Positions 15,662-23,077 of a stretch of 24,313 nt of DNA are shown one piece after another; the stretch's first letter is position 1; every line of letters starts with the position of its first letter. The DNA lies in NCBI GenBank assembly GCA_023393125.1, contig JAEWMQ010000078.1, forward strand, positions 1 to 24,313, in the 5' to 3' direction. This DNA comes from Bacillota bacterium. GTDB lineage: Bacteria; Bacillota; Clostridia; Lachnospirales; Cellulosilyticaceae. Under the pieces are notes generated by a model. The model was not told the DNA's origin. It was given only the letters and a program-made list of their open reading frames with translations, and did not search any database. Position numbers and translations under genes: made by a program.

Positions 15662-18355
15662 ATGAAAACAAAGGTAGAACCATTAGTTCATTTAAATACT
15701 AACCCTTGTAAAATGTGTATGCCTATGGGTGCTGTAACAGCTTTTTACGGCCTTCAAAAGTGTATTACAATTTTACATGGTTCTCAGGGCTGTAGCACTT
15801 ATATTAGAAGACACATGGCCACTCATTATAATGAACCAGTAGATGTGGCATCCTCTTCTTTGACAGAGCAAGGAACCGTTTATGGAGGAGAAGATAATCT
15901 GATTAAAGGACTAAAAAATGTCATTGATTTATATGAGCCAGAAGTGATAGGTGTAGCGACTACTTGCTTAGCAGAAACCATAGGAGAAGATGTTAAGCGG
16001 ATTGTAGAAAAGTTTTATACACACTATCCACAGCATCAAGATATTACTATTCTACCTGTTCATTCCTCTGGGTATAGCGGCACACAATTTAATGGTTATT
16101 TTAATACCCTTACTCAAATTGTAGGGCAAGTGAAAATGTCTACTGAAAAACATAATAAGGTTAATGTGATTACAGGAATGATTAGTCCAGCTGATACTAG
16201 ATATTTAAAGAGGATTTTTTCTCTATTTCATATAGAAGCTATTTTATTATCTGACCTATCCTCTAATTTGGATGCGGGCTTTTCGAAAACTTATCATAGA
16301 CTTCCGTCAGGTGGTACTTCTATAGGAGAGATAAGGGAAATGGGTGGCTCTAAAATGACCTTGGAGCTTTGTAGTGTGCCTTTAGCTTTATCGCCCGGGA
16401 AATATTTAGAGGAGCATTATAATGTACCTTGTAAAATATTGAATCTTCCTATGGGTCTTAGAGACACGGATGCCTTTTACCAGGTTCTAGCAGAAATATC
16501 TGGTAATCCTATACCAGAAGAGCTAGTAGCTATGAGAAGTAGATACTTAGATGCCATGGTAGATAGCCATAAGTATAACAGTAGTGGGAGGGCTGTCATT
16601 TATGGAGATCCAGATTTCGTTCTTGGAGCTGTTAGATTATGTACAGAGAATGGAATTATGCCGGTGGTAGTGGCTACAGGAAGTATTTGCCCAGAATTAA
16701 AGGGCCTAATAGAAAATGAAATAAGAGATCTAGCAGAACGCTATTTTATAGAAGGTTTCCAGGTGGTAGATGATGTTGATTTTAAAAAGATTGAAGCTTT
16801 AGCTATTCAATATAAAGCTAACCTATTAGTGGGGAATTCAGATGGCAGGCGTATAGAGGAGAAGTATCATATGCCACTTGTAAGAAGAGGCTTTCCTATT
16901 CATGACAGAGTAGGTGGACAGAGACTTCGTACTTTAGGATATGAAGGCTCACTCACCTTTTTAGACGAACTTTCTAATGCCCTTTTAACTATAACAGAAA
17001 CTAGTTTTAGGGAAGATTTATTTAATGCCTATTATAAGGAAGAAAGTACTGGCAAAATAGAAGAAATGAAAAAAGATAAGGTTAGAGAAAAAGAACTGGT
17101 AAAAAGGAATGATATGCTGGAGGTGAAGAGCATGCTCAGTAAAGAAACTATGTTAGAGAAGACGAAAACACATCCTTGTTACAATTGCGGTGCTCATGAT
17201 CATGCAAGAATTCACTTGCCTGTTGCACCTAGATGTAATATTCAGTGCAATTACTGTGTTAGAAAGTTTGATTGCCCTAATGAAAGTAGGCCAGGCGTAA
17301 CCACTACTATTTTGACACCAGAAGAAGCCTTACAGCGTTTTAAGTATGTGAAAGAAAAATTACCAAACCTTAGTGTAGTAGGAATTGCAGGACCAGGAGA
17401 TGCTCTAGCCAATTTTGAAGAGACGAAGAAAACTTTGCAACTTATTAGAGCAGATGCCCCTGATATTACCTTTTGCTTATCTACAAATGGTTTAATGCTT
17501 CCACTTTATGCACAGGAACTAGTGGATTTAGGAGTGAGCCATGTCACAGTTACCGTGAATGCTGTAGATCCTAAAATAGGAGCTAAGATTTATAAGTATG
17601 TAGATTATATGGGTATGCATTTTAGTGGTGAAACAGCAGCTGCCATTCTTTTAACTAATCAGCTAAATGGTATTAAGCTGTTAACGAGTAAGGGCATTAT
17701 TTGTAAGGTGAATATTGTTACCTTAAAAGGTATTAATGATGAGCATATTCCGGAAGTAGTAGCAAAGATGAAAGAATTAGATTGCTATATCACTAATATT
17801 ATGCAGCTTATTCCAGTTAAGGGGAGTGCTTTTGAAGATTTACCTATGGCTAGTCAGGTAGAGATTAATAAGATTAGGAAGCATTGCGGGGAAACAATGA
17901 AGCAAATGTACCACTGTAAACAATGCAGAGCGGATGCTATTGGTATTTTAGGAGAAGATTTAAGTATTGAGCTAGGTAGCTGTGGTAGTAAGTGTAATTC
18001 TAAAAACGAAGTACCACAAAAACTATATCGTTTTGCAGTAGCGTCTAAGAGTGGGATGATTGTAGATGAGCACTTCGGGCATGTAGAGGAATTTTATATT
18101 TATGATTACCAAGGAGAAGAAGCAAGGTACATAGAGAAGAGAAAAGTGAATAAGTATTGCAAAGGTAAAGACGTTTGCGATGAAAAAGAAGACAAAATCA
18201 CAAGGATTATTGATTCTATAGAAGACTGTCAGGGTGTTATTACATTAAGAATAGGAGAATCACCTAAAAATAAATTAAAGGAAAAAGGTATTCAGGTGTT
18301 TAGTACCTATGACCGTATTCCAGATGCTATTAAAAAAGCAGTTCACGCTATGTAA
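15662..18355 (+). CDS. nifB: NifN-NifB fusion with C-terminal NifX-like domain
   Basis: An 897-residue three-part protein for FeMo-cofactor synthesis. Residues 1 to about 460 are NifN (NPCKMCMPMGAV, LHGSQGCSTY, TTCLAETIGED), the partner of NifE. Residues about 461-503 are a charged linker. Residues 504 to about 770 are NifB, a radical SAM enzyme that builds the 8Fe core, with Cys506/Cys509 (HPCYNCG) and the SAM-cluster motif C525-x3-C529-x2-C532. Residues 788-897 are a NifX/NafY-like cofactor-binding domain (FAVASKSGMIVDEHFGH). The NifN-NifB fusion is known in C. pasteurianum. AGAGGAGGG at 15647-15655 fits ATG 15662 better than ATG 15656. The linker contains an internal start signal, listed separately. 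Confidence 0.95.
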   Translation: MKTKVEPLVHLNTNPCKMCMPMGAVTAFYGLQKCITILHGSQGCSTYIRRHMATHYNEPVDVASSSLTEQGTVYGGEDNLIKGLKNVIDLYEPEVIGVATTCLAETIGEDVKRIVEKFYTHYPQHQDITILPVHSSGYSGTQFNGYFNTLTQIVGQVKMSTEKHNKVNVITGMISPADTRYLKRIFSLFHIEAILLSDLSSNLDAGFSKTYHRLPSGGTSIGEIREMGGSKMTLELCSVPLALSPGKYLEEHYNVPCKILNLPMGLRDTDAFYQVLAEISGNPIPEELVAMRSRYLDAMVDSHKYNSSGRAVIYGDPDFVLGAVRLCTENGIMPVVVATGSICPELKGLIENEIRDLAERYFIEGFQVVDDVDFKKIEALAIQYKANLLVGNSDGRRIEEKYHMPLVRRGFPIHDRVGGQRLRTLGYEGSLTFLDELSNALLTITETSFREDLFNAYYKEESTGKIEEMKKDKVREKELVKRNDMLEVKSMLSKETMLEKTKTHPCYNCGAHDHARIHLPVAPRCNIQCNYCVRKFDCPNESRPGVTTTILTPEEALQRFKYVKEKLPNLSVVGIAGPGDALANFEETKKTLQLIRADAPDITFCLSTNGLMLPLYAQELVDLGVSHVTVTVNAVDPKIGAKIYKYVDYMGMHFSGETAAAILLTNQLNGIKLLTSKGIICKVNIVTLKGINDEHIPEVVAKMKELDCYITNIMQLIPVKGSAFEDLPMASQVEINKIRKHCGETMKQMYHCKQCRADAIGILGEDLSIELGSCGSKCNSKNEVPQKLYRFAVASKSGMIVDEHFGHVEEFYIYDYQGEEARYIEKRKVNKYCKGKDVCDEKEDKITRIIDSIEDCQGVITLRIGESPKNKLKEKGIQVFSTYDRIPDAIKKAVHAM
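17119..17134 (+). promoter_or_regulatory. In-frame internal Shine-Dalgarno and ATG at the NifN/NifB junction
   Basis: GGAGGTG at 17119-17125 is followed after 6 nt by ATG 17132-17134, which is codon 491 of the fusion and in the same frame. Translation from here would give a free NifB-NifX-like protein of 407 residues starting MLSKETMLEK, just before the first NifB cysteines. This may be the relic of the separate nifB start or a working second start. Confidence 0.6.
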
Positions 18356-18462
18356 AATAGACACTACTATCACCTTATTTTGCAGAGTATACGAGATAAA
18401 GCAGCTTTTCATGATCGAGATAGAAACTATAAAAATAAATAGTAATAAAGGGGATGTTCGAG

Positions 18463-18771
18463 ATGATTCAACCTAAATATCATGTGTTTATCTGTACTAG
18501 CTGTAGGATTAATGGTCAGCAAAAAGGCTTTTGTTATGCCAAAGATTCAGTTGGGATTGTAGAAAGATTTATGGAAGAGATCGAAGATAGGGATTTGTCT
18601 GGTGAAGTAGTTATTAATAATACGGGGTGCTTTGGAATTTGTGATAAGGGGCCCGTTGTAGTCGTTTATCCAGAGGGCGTTTGGTATGGTAATGTCTCGG
18701 TAGATGATGTAGAACGCATTGTAGAAGAGCATTTTGAAAAGGGAAATCCAGTTAGTGACCTACTCATCTAA
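18463..18771 (+). CDS. Thioredoxin-fold 2Fe-2S ferredoxin, nitrogenase-associated type
   Basis: A 102-residue ferredoxin nearly collinear with the C. pasteurianum 2Fe-2S ferredoxin, which is reported to interact with the MoFe protein. Cluster ligands Cys11, Cys24, Cys56 and Cys60 sit at the same positions, with the extra Cys14 also kept (FICTSCRINGQQKGFCY; NNTGCFGIC). VVVYPEGVWYGNV is a further family signature. An ATG at 18454 would add three residues but abuts AAAGGGG (18447-18453); ATG 18463 has good spacing and gives exactly the 102-residue family length. It lies 107 nt after nifN-B and is followed by a strong hairpin. A role in electron transfer or cluster supply to nitrogenase is inferred from the homologue. 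Confidence 0.95.
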   Translation: MIQPKYHVFICTSCRINGQQKGFCYAKDSVGIVERFMEEIEDRDLSGEVVINNTGCFGICDKGPVVVVYPEGVWYGNVSVDDVERIVEEHFEKGNPVSDLLI

Positions 18772-18802
18772 AAAGGTAGGTAAAAAGATTTGAGATGATA
18801 AC

Positions 18803-18847
18803 TATCCGTAATACGCCATCTTTTTAAGGATGGGGGTATTGCGGATA
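18803..18847 (+). terminator. Strong hairpin between the ferredoxin gene and nifV omega
   Basis: TATCCGTAATACGCCATC (18803-18820) pairs with GATGGGGGTATTGCGGATA (18829-18847), about 16 pairs with one small mismatch region and an 8-nt loop. No T run follows, so it may be an mRNA-processing or stabilising structure or a partial terminator. Confidence 0.6.
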
Positions 18848-18920
18848 CTATGGCTTTAGGAACCAATAGTAAGTAAAGCTAACTCGCTATAATTATAAAA
18901 TAGAGAAGGTGGGGAGATGA

Positions 18921-19901
18921 ATGATTAGACTAATCGATTCAACCTTGGCTAAGCTTGATCATTGCCTTTTAAGTAAGGAGCAAATACTGATATTTTGTCA
19001 TCTCATGAGAGACATTGGTGTTATAGATTTAGAGATTTCGATGAAAACCTATAAGTTGATGGAGAAGTTACCAGAAGGCTTTAGATTTTATTTAACTATA
19101 AAAAATACAGAAAGTGCAGAAGTATATCCAGGAATATATAAGCTAATAGTTCCTAGAGGAAAAATAGAGGGAGCTATTAGTCAGATTCAAGTAAATGATA
19201 TTAGAGAAGTCGTTCAACTTAGAAACTATGAAGATTGTAACCATGTGAGAGTTGTAGGTCTAGATGATTTGCTTTGTCATGATTATGTATACGTGATGGG
19301 GGAGATAATAAGTATTTTGAAAAACAGTATAGTTAATTTTTGTCCTGAGAATTTGTACCATTGTGCGACTGCTATTGCAGTAGAGTGGGTATTAAAGGGA
19401 GGGAAAGAATTAACGACTAGCTTTACAGGAATAGGGGGCCTTGCTGCCACAGAAGAAGTATTAATGGCATTAAGGATAACAAGTAGATATAAGATTAATC
19501 AAGACATAAGTGCTTTGGTGGAATTAAAGAATCTATTTGAGCAAATGACAAGTGTAAATATTAAAAAGAATAAACCTATTATCGGTGAAGCTATTTTTAG
19601 AGTAGAATCAGGTATTCATGTAGATGGAATCATGAAGAAGGAAGCTATTTATGAGGCATATACACCTGATGAGGTAGGGCAAAAGAGAACCATTGTTATA
19701 GGAAAGCATTCAGGAAGCTCAGCAGTAGTAGCAAAACTCAAAGAGTGCCAACTACCTATGCCTGATGAAATACATATGAGACAGCTACTTTATGCAGTGA
19801 AGCAGGTAAGTATAAGGAAAAGAAGAAGCATTAGTGATGAAGAATTTATAGTCATAGCAAGAGAGGTGATGGCTCATGAGAGAGAAGAAAAGAATAGTTG
19901 A
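18921..19901 (+). CDS. nifV: Homocitrate synthase, omega subunit
   Basis: A 326-residue subunit corresponding to NifV-omega of C. pasteurianum, needed with the alpha subunit to make homocitrate, the organic ligand of FeMo-cofactor. The N-terminal ~190 residues look like a worn-out copy of the catalytic barrel: LIDSTLAKLDH stands where the active enzyme has DTTLRDGEQ, and NFCPEN (139-144) replaces the metal-binding HVHND, while SFTGIGGLAATEEV keeps the following pattern. The C-terminal part has the genuine HCS/LeuA-type segment ESGIHVDGIMKKEAIYEAY and IVIGKHSGSSAVVAKL. AGGTGGGGAG precedes ATG 18921. The 3' end overlaps nifV alpha by 26 nt. Confidence 0.92.
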   Translation: MIRLIDSTLAKLDHCLLSKEQILIFCHLMRDIGVIDLEISMKTYKLMEKLPEGFRFYLTIKNTESAEVYPGIYKLIVPRGKIEGAISQIQVNDIREVVQLRNYEDCNHVRVVGLDDLLCHDYVYVMGEIISILKNSIVNFCPENLYHCATAIAVEWVLKGGKELTTSFTGIGGLAATEEVLMALRITSRYKINQDISALVELKNLFEQMTSVNIKKNKPIIGEAIFRVESGIHVDGIMKKEAIYEAYTPDEVGQKRTIVIGKHSGSSAVVAKLKECQLPMPDEIHMRQLLYAVKQVSIRKRRSISDEEFIVIAREVMAHEREEKNS

Positions 19902-20688
19902 TACCACATTAAGAGATGGAGAACAACAAGCAGGGATAGCCCTAAGACCAGAGGAAAAATTAGAAATAGCATTACTTTTAGATGCTATAGGGGTTTATGA
20001 AATTGAAGCAGGTATTCCTAGCTTGGGATTAGGAGAGATGAGCTATCTTAAAGCTGTGATGAAAAGGAAGAAACAAGCAAAAGTTTCTGTTTGGACTAGA
20101 GCTAATATGGAAGACATTAAACAAGCCACCTGTTGCGCCCCTGATCTTATTCATATTGGTACGCCTATTTCTTATATACAAATCTATACCAAGCTAAAGA
20201 AAAACAAAGTATGGGTTCAAAAGAACTTAGTGGATTGTATTGCACTAGCTCATGATCAAGGTATAGAGGTGACTATAGGATTTGAAGATGCTTCAAGAGC
20301 AGATATGGGCTATATCATTAGTACAGCCAAGTTAGTAAGTAAGTTAGGCGTGAAGCTTATTCGCATTGCAGATACTGTAGGGGTTCTAACGCCAAATCGC
20401 ACAAAGTCTATGGTTCAGGAGTTAATGAATCAGGTAGATATAGAGGTAGAAATTCATGTTCACAATGACTTAGGTATGGCAGTTGCGAATTCTATTGAAG
20501 CACTGAAAGCAGGTGCGGGATATGTAGATTGCACATTAGGAGGAATAGGAGAGCGAACAGGTAACTGTAATTTTTATCATTTAGTTCATGCAACTGAAAG
20601 GTATTTTGATTTTGGGATTAATAAAGGTCATATTAAAAAAGTAGAACAAAGGCTAGAGCAAATCTTAAGTAGAAGTCAACTGGCATGA
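19876..20688 (+). CDS. nifV: Homocitrate synthase, alpha (catalytic) subunit
   Basis: A 270-residue TIM-barrel subunit that condenses acetyl-CoA with 2-oxoglutarate. Active-site motifs are intact: DTTLRDGEQQAGIAL (from residue 9) and metal-binding HVHND (His194, His196). GAGYVDCTLGGIGERTGN follows. It stops right after the barrel and lacks the C-terminal domain, which is supplied by the omega subunit. The start ATG 19876 lies inside the omega gene; AGAGGTGA (19862-19869) is its binding site, and the 26-nt overlap implies coupled synthesis of the two subunits. Split homocitrate synthase is known from C. pasteurianum. Confidence 0.94.
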   Translation: MREKKRIVDTTLRDGEQQAGIALRPEEKLEIALLLDAIGVYEIEAGIPSLGLGEMSYLKAVMKRKKQAKVSVWTRANMEDIKQATCCAPDLIHIGTPISYIQIYTKLKKNKVWVQKNLVDCIALAHDQGIEVTIGFEDASRADMGYIISTAKLVSKLGVKLIRIADTVGVLTPNRTKSMVQELMNQVDIEVEIHVHNDLGMAVANSIEALKAGAGYVDCTLGGIGERTGNCNFYHLVHATERYFDFGINKGHIKKVEQRLEQILSRSQLA

Positions 20689-20802
20689 ACAAGCTATATG
20701 CTTAAAGGGAAAATTTATAAGAGATTTATTAGTTAATTAGTTTGGAATCAATAGATATTTTAAAGAGGAAGTTGGAGAAGATTATGTTTAAGGAGGAAAG
20801 TG

Positions 20803-21480
20803 ATGGAGCATAAAATAGCTGTACTATTAAATGAAGAAGGACGCTTAACTAGTTTTATAGAGGCTACATTAATTTGTATTTATGAAAAGACATCCCAGTG
20901 GCAAGTGATACAAACTATAGAATTAAAAGATTTGTCTTATCATAGAGAAAATGATACCAAAAACTTTACTTTGGCATTTATAGAAAATCTAAGGGGCTGC
21001 AAAGTAATAGTTGGTACACTTATTCTTGGTGTGCCCTATTATTTATTAATAAGGGCAGGCTATGAAGTATGTGAAGCAGCCTCTTTTTCAACATTACTTC
21101 TAGACCAAATTTATGAAGATTATTACAGACCATTATTACCTGATGCAGAGGTTATAGATCAAGAAACAACATTAGTAAATGAGGAGAAAGCAGATTCTAT
21201 ACCAATAATGAATATAAGTAAATCACCAGTACCTATTGATGAAGCAGGTAATTTCTTTATTGATATAATAGCTGTGCAAAAAGCTTACCCAGAAATAAGT
21301 TCTAAGAAAATCCTTTTACCTTTTTTGAGTAACACTTTATTTAATAGTTTAAAGATTAATTGCAGTCATGTTATGCCATGGCTAGAAAATTATTTAGAAC
21401 AAAGGAATTTAATGACTCACATTAGTAAACGACAAGGGAGCTATATAGTTCTTATTACTCATTCCTTATGTTCATGTTAG
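20803..21480 (+). CDS. AnfO-family-like nitrogenase accessory protein with C-terminal extension
   Basis: A 225-residue protein. The first ~110 residues resemble the AnfO family (accessory proteins named from iron-only nitrogenase): KIAVLLNEEGRLTSF, CIYEKTSQWQVIQTIEL, then an ENLRGCKVIVGTLILGVPYY segment and AGYEVCEA. After a variable linker (about 120-150) a second conserved-looking block appears: FFIDIIAVQKAYPEISSKKI, SHVMPWLENYLEQRNL and the last residues SLCSC. A GTG at 20800 is in frame, but AGGAGG (20791-20796) fits ATG 20803 better. The neighbouring structural genes are Mo-type, so it is not tied to an Anf enzyme in this window. Biochemical role unknown; I infer a part in cofactor or cluster handling. 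Confidence 0.78.
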   Translation: MEHKIAVLLNEEGRLTSFIEATLICIYEKTSQWQVIQTIELKDLSYHRENDTKNFTLAFIENLRGCKVIVGTLILGVPYYLLIRAGYEVCEAASFSTLLLDQIYEDYYRPLLPDAEVIDQETTLVNEEKADSIPIMNISKSPVPIDEAGNFFIDIIAVQKAYPEISSKKILLPFLSNTLFNSLKINCSHVMPWLENYLEQRNLMTHISKRQGSYIVLITHSLCSC

Positions 21481-21492
21481 TAATGTGAGTCA
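21413..21492. repeat. 12-bp perfect inverted repeat across the end of the AnfO-like gene
   Basis: TGACTCACATTA (21413-21424) and TAATGTGAGTCA (21481-21492) are exact complements separated by 56 nt. The second arm begins just after the stop codon. It could form a 3'-end hairpin in the mRNA; no T run follows. Confidence 0.55.
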
Positions 21493-21682
21493 CTAGAAGA
21501 GATAAAATATAAGCTTTATTTTGCATGAGTGCAGTGTCTATTTTAAATAGCCATAGTAAGAAAAGATACATTCTTAATGGAATGATAGTTACTGTGTTTT
21601 AAGTAATAGACCCTTAGCGTAATCAAACTTATAAGAGCAGAGTAGTAATGAGGAAGAAGAACAAAATGGAGGGGGAATTTAC

Positions 21683-22639
21683 ATGGAAAGAGTACAAACA
21701 CATTATGGCATATTAGAAGGAACTACAAATCTTGTTTATTATGAAAATGGTAGTTTGAGAAGTTGTCAATTAGAAGAGCATAATCAAATAGCCACCTCCA
21801 TAGGTATTCTAATTCCTCAGTATGGAGAAGTGACTACACGTACTAAGTTTAGAGAAGCTGTTAGCTTTTATGAGACAGGAGAGTTAAAAAGCATTTATTT
21901 GAAAACACCTATTAGTGTAGATACCACCTTAGGTAAAATTAAAAGTGAATTTATTACCTTTTATAAAGAAGGAACAGTTCACCGCCTATTTCCTCTTTAT
22001 GGTCAGATGAGTGGCTACTGGTCAGAGGAAGAAGAGTATCAATTAGCAGAAAAGGCTACTTTTAAGATAGGTGATATACAGGTGGAGAATAAGATTAATA
22101 GTTATTGCTTTTATCTCAATGGGCATTTAAAGAGCCTTAGTTTATGGAATAAAGAAGTTTTAATGATTAAGCTCCATAAAAAACAAATAGCTATTAGATT
22201 AGGTATAGCTTTCTATGAAAATGGTAATATTAAATCTCTAGAAACCTATGTTCCAACTATGATTAAGACACCAATAGGTGAAATTATGGCATATAGTAAT
22301 GAGCCAATTGGTATACACGGCGATACCAACTCACTTATTATAGATGAAGAAGGGAAGATTAAAGGGATAACAACTGTATCAACTTCTATACGAATTAAAA
22401 GTTCTTTAGGTGAAGAGAAGATAATCACACCTCATCTTGTAAGAAGTAAGTTAGATATTGAAAAGTGGATCATAGCACCTGTTACTATAAGTTTTTTAGA
22501 AGACCAAGTTGAAATAAGAGATGAAAATACCACTTATTTATTTAAGAAAAGCGAATTTAAATGGTATACAATGCAAATTGGTTTTGAAGAAATAGGCTAT
22601 AAATGCAGTAATTGTAAGGGTTGTAAAGGTTGTTTATAA
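21683..22639 (+). CDS. MORN-like repeat protein with a C-terminal CX2CX2CX2C tail
   Basis: A 318-residue protein with no signal peptide or membrane helix. It has about five to six degenerate repeats of the MORN_2/YwqK type, [YF]Y-x-x-G-x-[LI]-[KR]-S, at about residues 19-30 (YYENGSLRSC), 62-73 (FYETGELKSIYL), 93-104 (FYKEGTVHRLF), 143-154 (FYLNGHLKSLSL), 177-188 (FYENGNIKSLET) and 218-230. Between them is a recurring T-x-x-G-x-I spacer. The last eleven residues contain Cys308, Cys311, Cys314 and Cys317 in an even C-x2-C ladder that could bind a metal or Fe-S cluster. GGAGGGGGA precedes the ATG. It lies at the end of the nif cluster on the same strand, about 200 nt after the AnfO-like gene. 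Function is unknown. Confidence 0.75.
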   Translation: MERVQTHYGILEGTTNLVYYENGSLRSCQLEEHNQIATSIGILIPQYGEVTTRTKFREAVSFYETGELKSIYLKTPISVDTTLGKIKSEFITFYKEGTVHRLFPLYGQMSGYWSEEEEYQLAEKATFKIGDIQVENKINSYCFYLNGHLKSLSLWNKEVLMIKLHKKQIAIRLGIAFYENGNIKSLETYVPTMIKTPIGEIMAYSNEPIGIHGDTNSLIIDEEGKIKGITTVSTSIRIKSSLGEEKIITPHLVRSKLDIEKWIIAPVTISFLEDQVEIRDENTTYLFKKSEFKWYTMQIGFEEIGYKCSNCKGCKGCL

Positions 22640-22667
22640 AGATTTTATAAAAAAAGTAAAAAACCGC

Positions 22668-22697
22668 TTGACGTATGTATATAATACATGATATATT
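22668..22697 (+). promoter_or_regulatory. Promoter of the tRNA cluster
   Basis: TTGACG at 22668-22673, 18-nt spacer, TATATT at 22692-22697, about 35 nt before tRNA-His. The spacer holds a small palindrome ATGTAT-ATA-ATACAT. Confidence 0.7.
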
Positions 22698-22731
22698 AAA
22701 CAAGTCGTCAGGGACGGCACGAATGAAAGAT

Positions 22732-22806
22732 GGTGGGTATAGCTCAGTTGGTAGTAGCACTGGATTGTGGTTCCAGGTGTCGTGGGTTCGAGCCCCATTA
22801 CCCACC
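22732..22806 (+). tRNA. tRNA-His (anticodon GTG)
   Basis: The acceptor GGTGGGTA pairs with TACCCACC, including the extra G(-1):C73 pair typical of tRNA-His. The anticodon stem CTGGA/TCCAG encloses TTGTGGT; the T arm GTGGG-TTCGAGC-CCCAT is standard (one G-T pair). CCA is not encoded. The D arm has one nucleotide more than usual (GGTAGTAGC instead of GGTAGAGC), giving a 3-bp stem or a C-T mismatch. Confidence 0.93.
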
Positions 22807-22829
22807 CTTTACTATGAAAATAGTAATGT

Positions 22830-22901
22830 AGGGTTATCGCCAAGCGGTAAGGCACAGGATTTTGATTCCTGCATTCGGAGGTTCGAATCCTCCTAGCCCT
22901 G
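22830..22901 (+). tRNA. tRNA-Gln (anticodon TTG)
   Basis: Acceptor AGGGTTA pairs with TAGCCCT (one G-T pair), discriminator G. Anticodon stem CAGGA/TCCTG with loop TTTTGAT; T arm GGAGG-TTCGAAT-CCTCC. CCA is not encoded. It lies 23 nt after tRNA-His in the same transcript. Confidence 0.95.
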
Positions 22902-22933
22902 TTAGTAGATTATTATCTACTTTAATTTAATAA

Positions 22934-23019
22934 GGAGAGATGGTCGAGTTGGTTTAAGGCACCGGTCTTGAAAACCGGCGAGGGTAACACCTCCCTGGGT
23001 TCGAATCCCAGTCTCTCCG
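22934..23019 (+). tRNA. tRNA-Ser (anticodon TGA)
   Basis: Acceptor GGAGAGA pairs with TCTCTCC, discriminator G. Anticodon loop CTTGAAA with TGA between CCGGT/ACCGG. A long variable arm (GAGGGTAACACCTC) marks a class II tRNA; T arm CTGGG-TTCGAAT-CCCAG. CCA is not encoded. Confidence 0.96.
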
Positions 23020-23025
23020 TTTTAT

Positions 23026-23074
23026 AAAGTTGGTACAGTAATGATTAAGTTCAATGCTGTACCAACTTTTTTAT
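23026..23074 (+). terminator. Terminator of the tRNA cluster
   Basis: Perfect 13-bp inverted repeat AAAGTTGGTACAG (23026-23038)/CTGTACCAACTTT (23057-23069) followed by TTTTATATT. It starts 7 nt after tRNA-Ser. The HAD gene ends just beyond on the other strand and may share it. Confidence 0.88.
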
Positions 23075-23077
23075 ATT

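Noticed and set aside
15659..18355. nifN and nifB as two genes joined by a sequencing error
   Set aside because: The frame is continuous through a charged linker with no frameshift signature, and the same fusion is known in C. pasteurianum.
22557..22896. Several short open frames overlapping the end of the repeat protein and the tRNA genes
   Set aside because: They read through tRNA-His and tRNA-Gln and have no binding sites; the apparent protein sequences are translations of tRNA.
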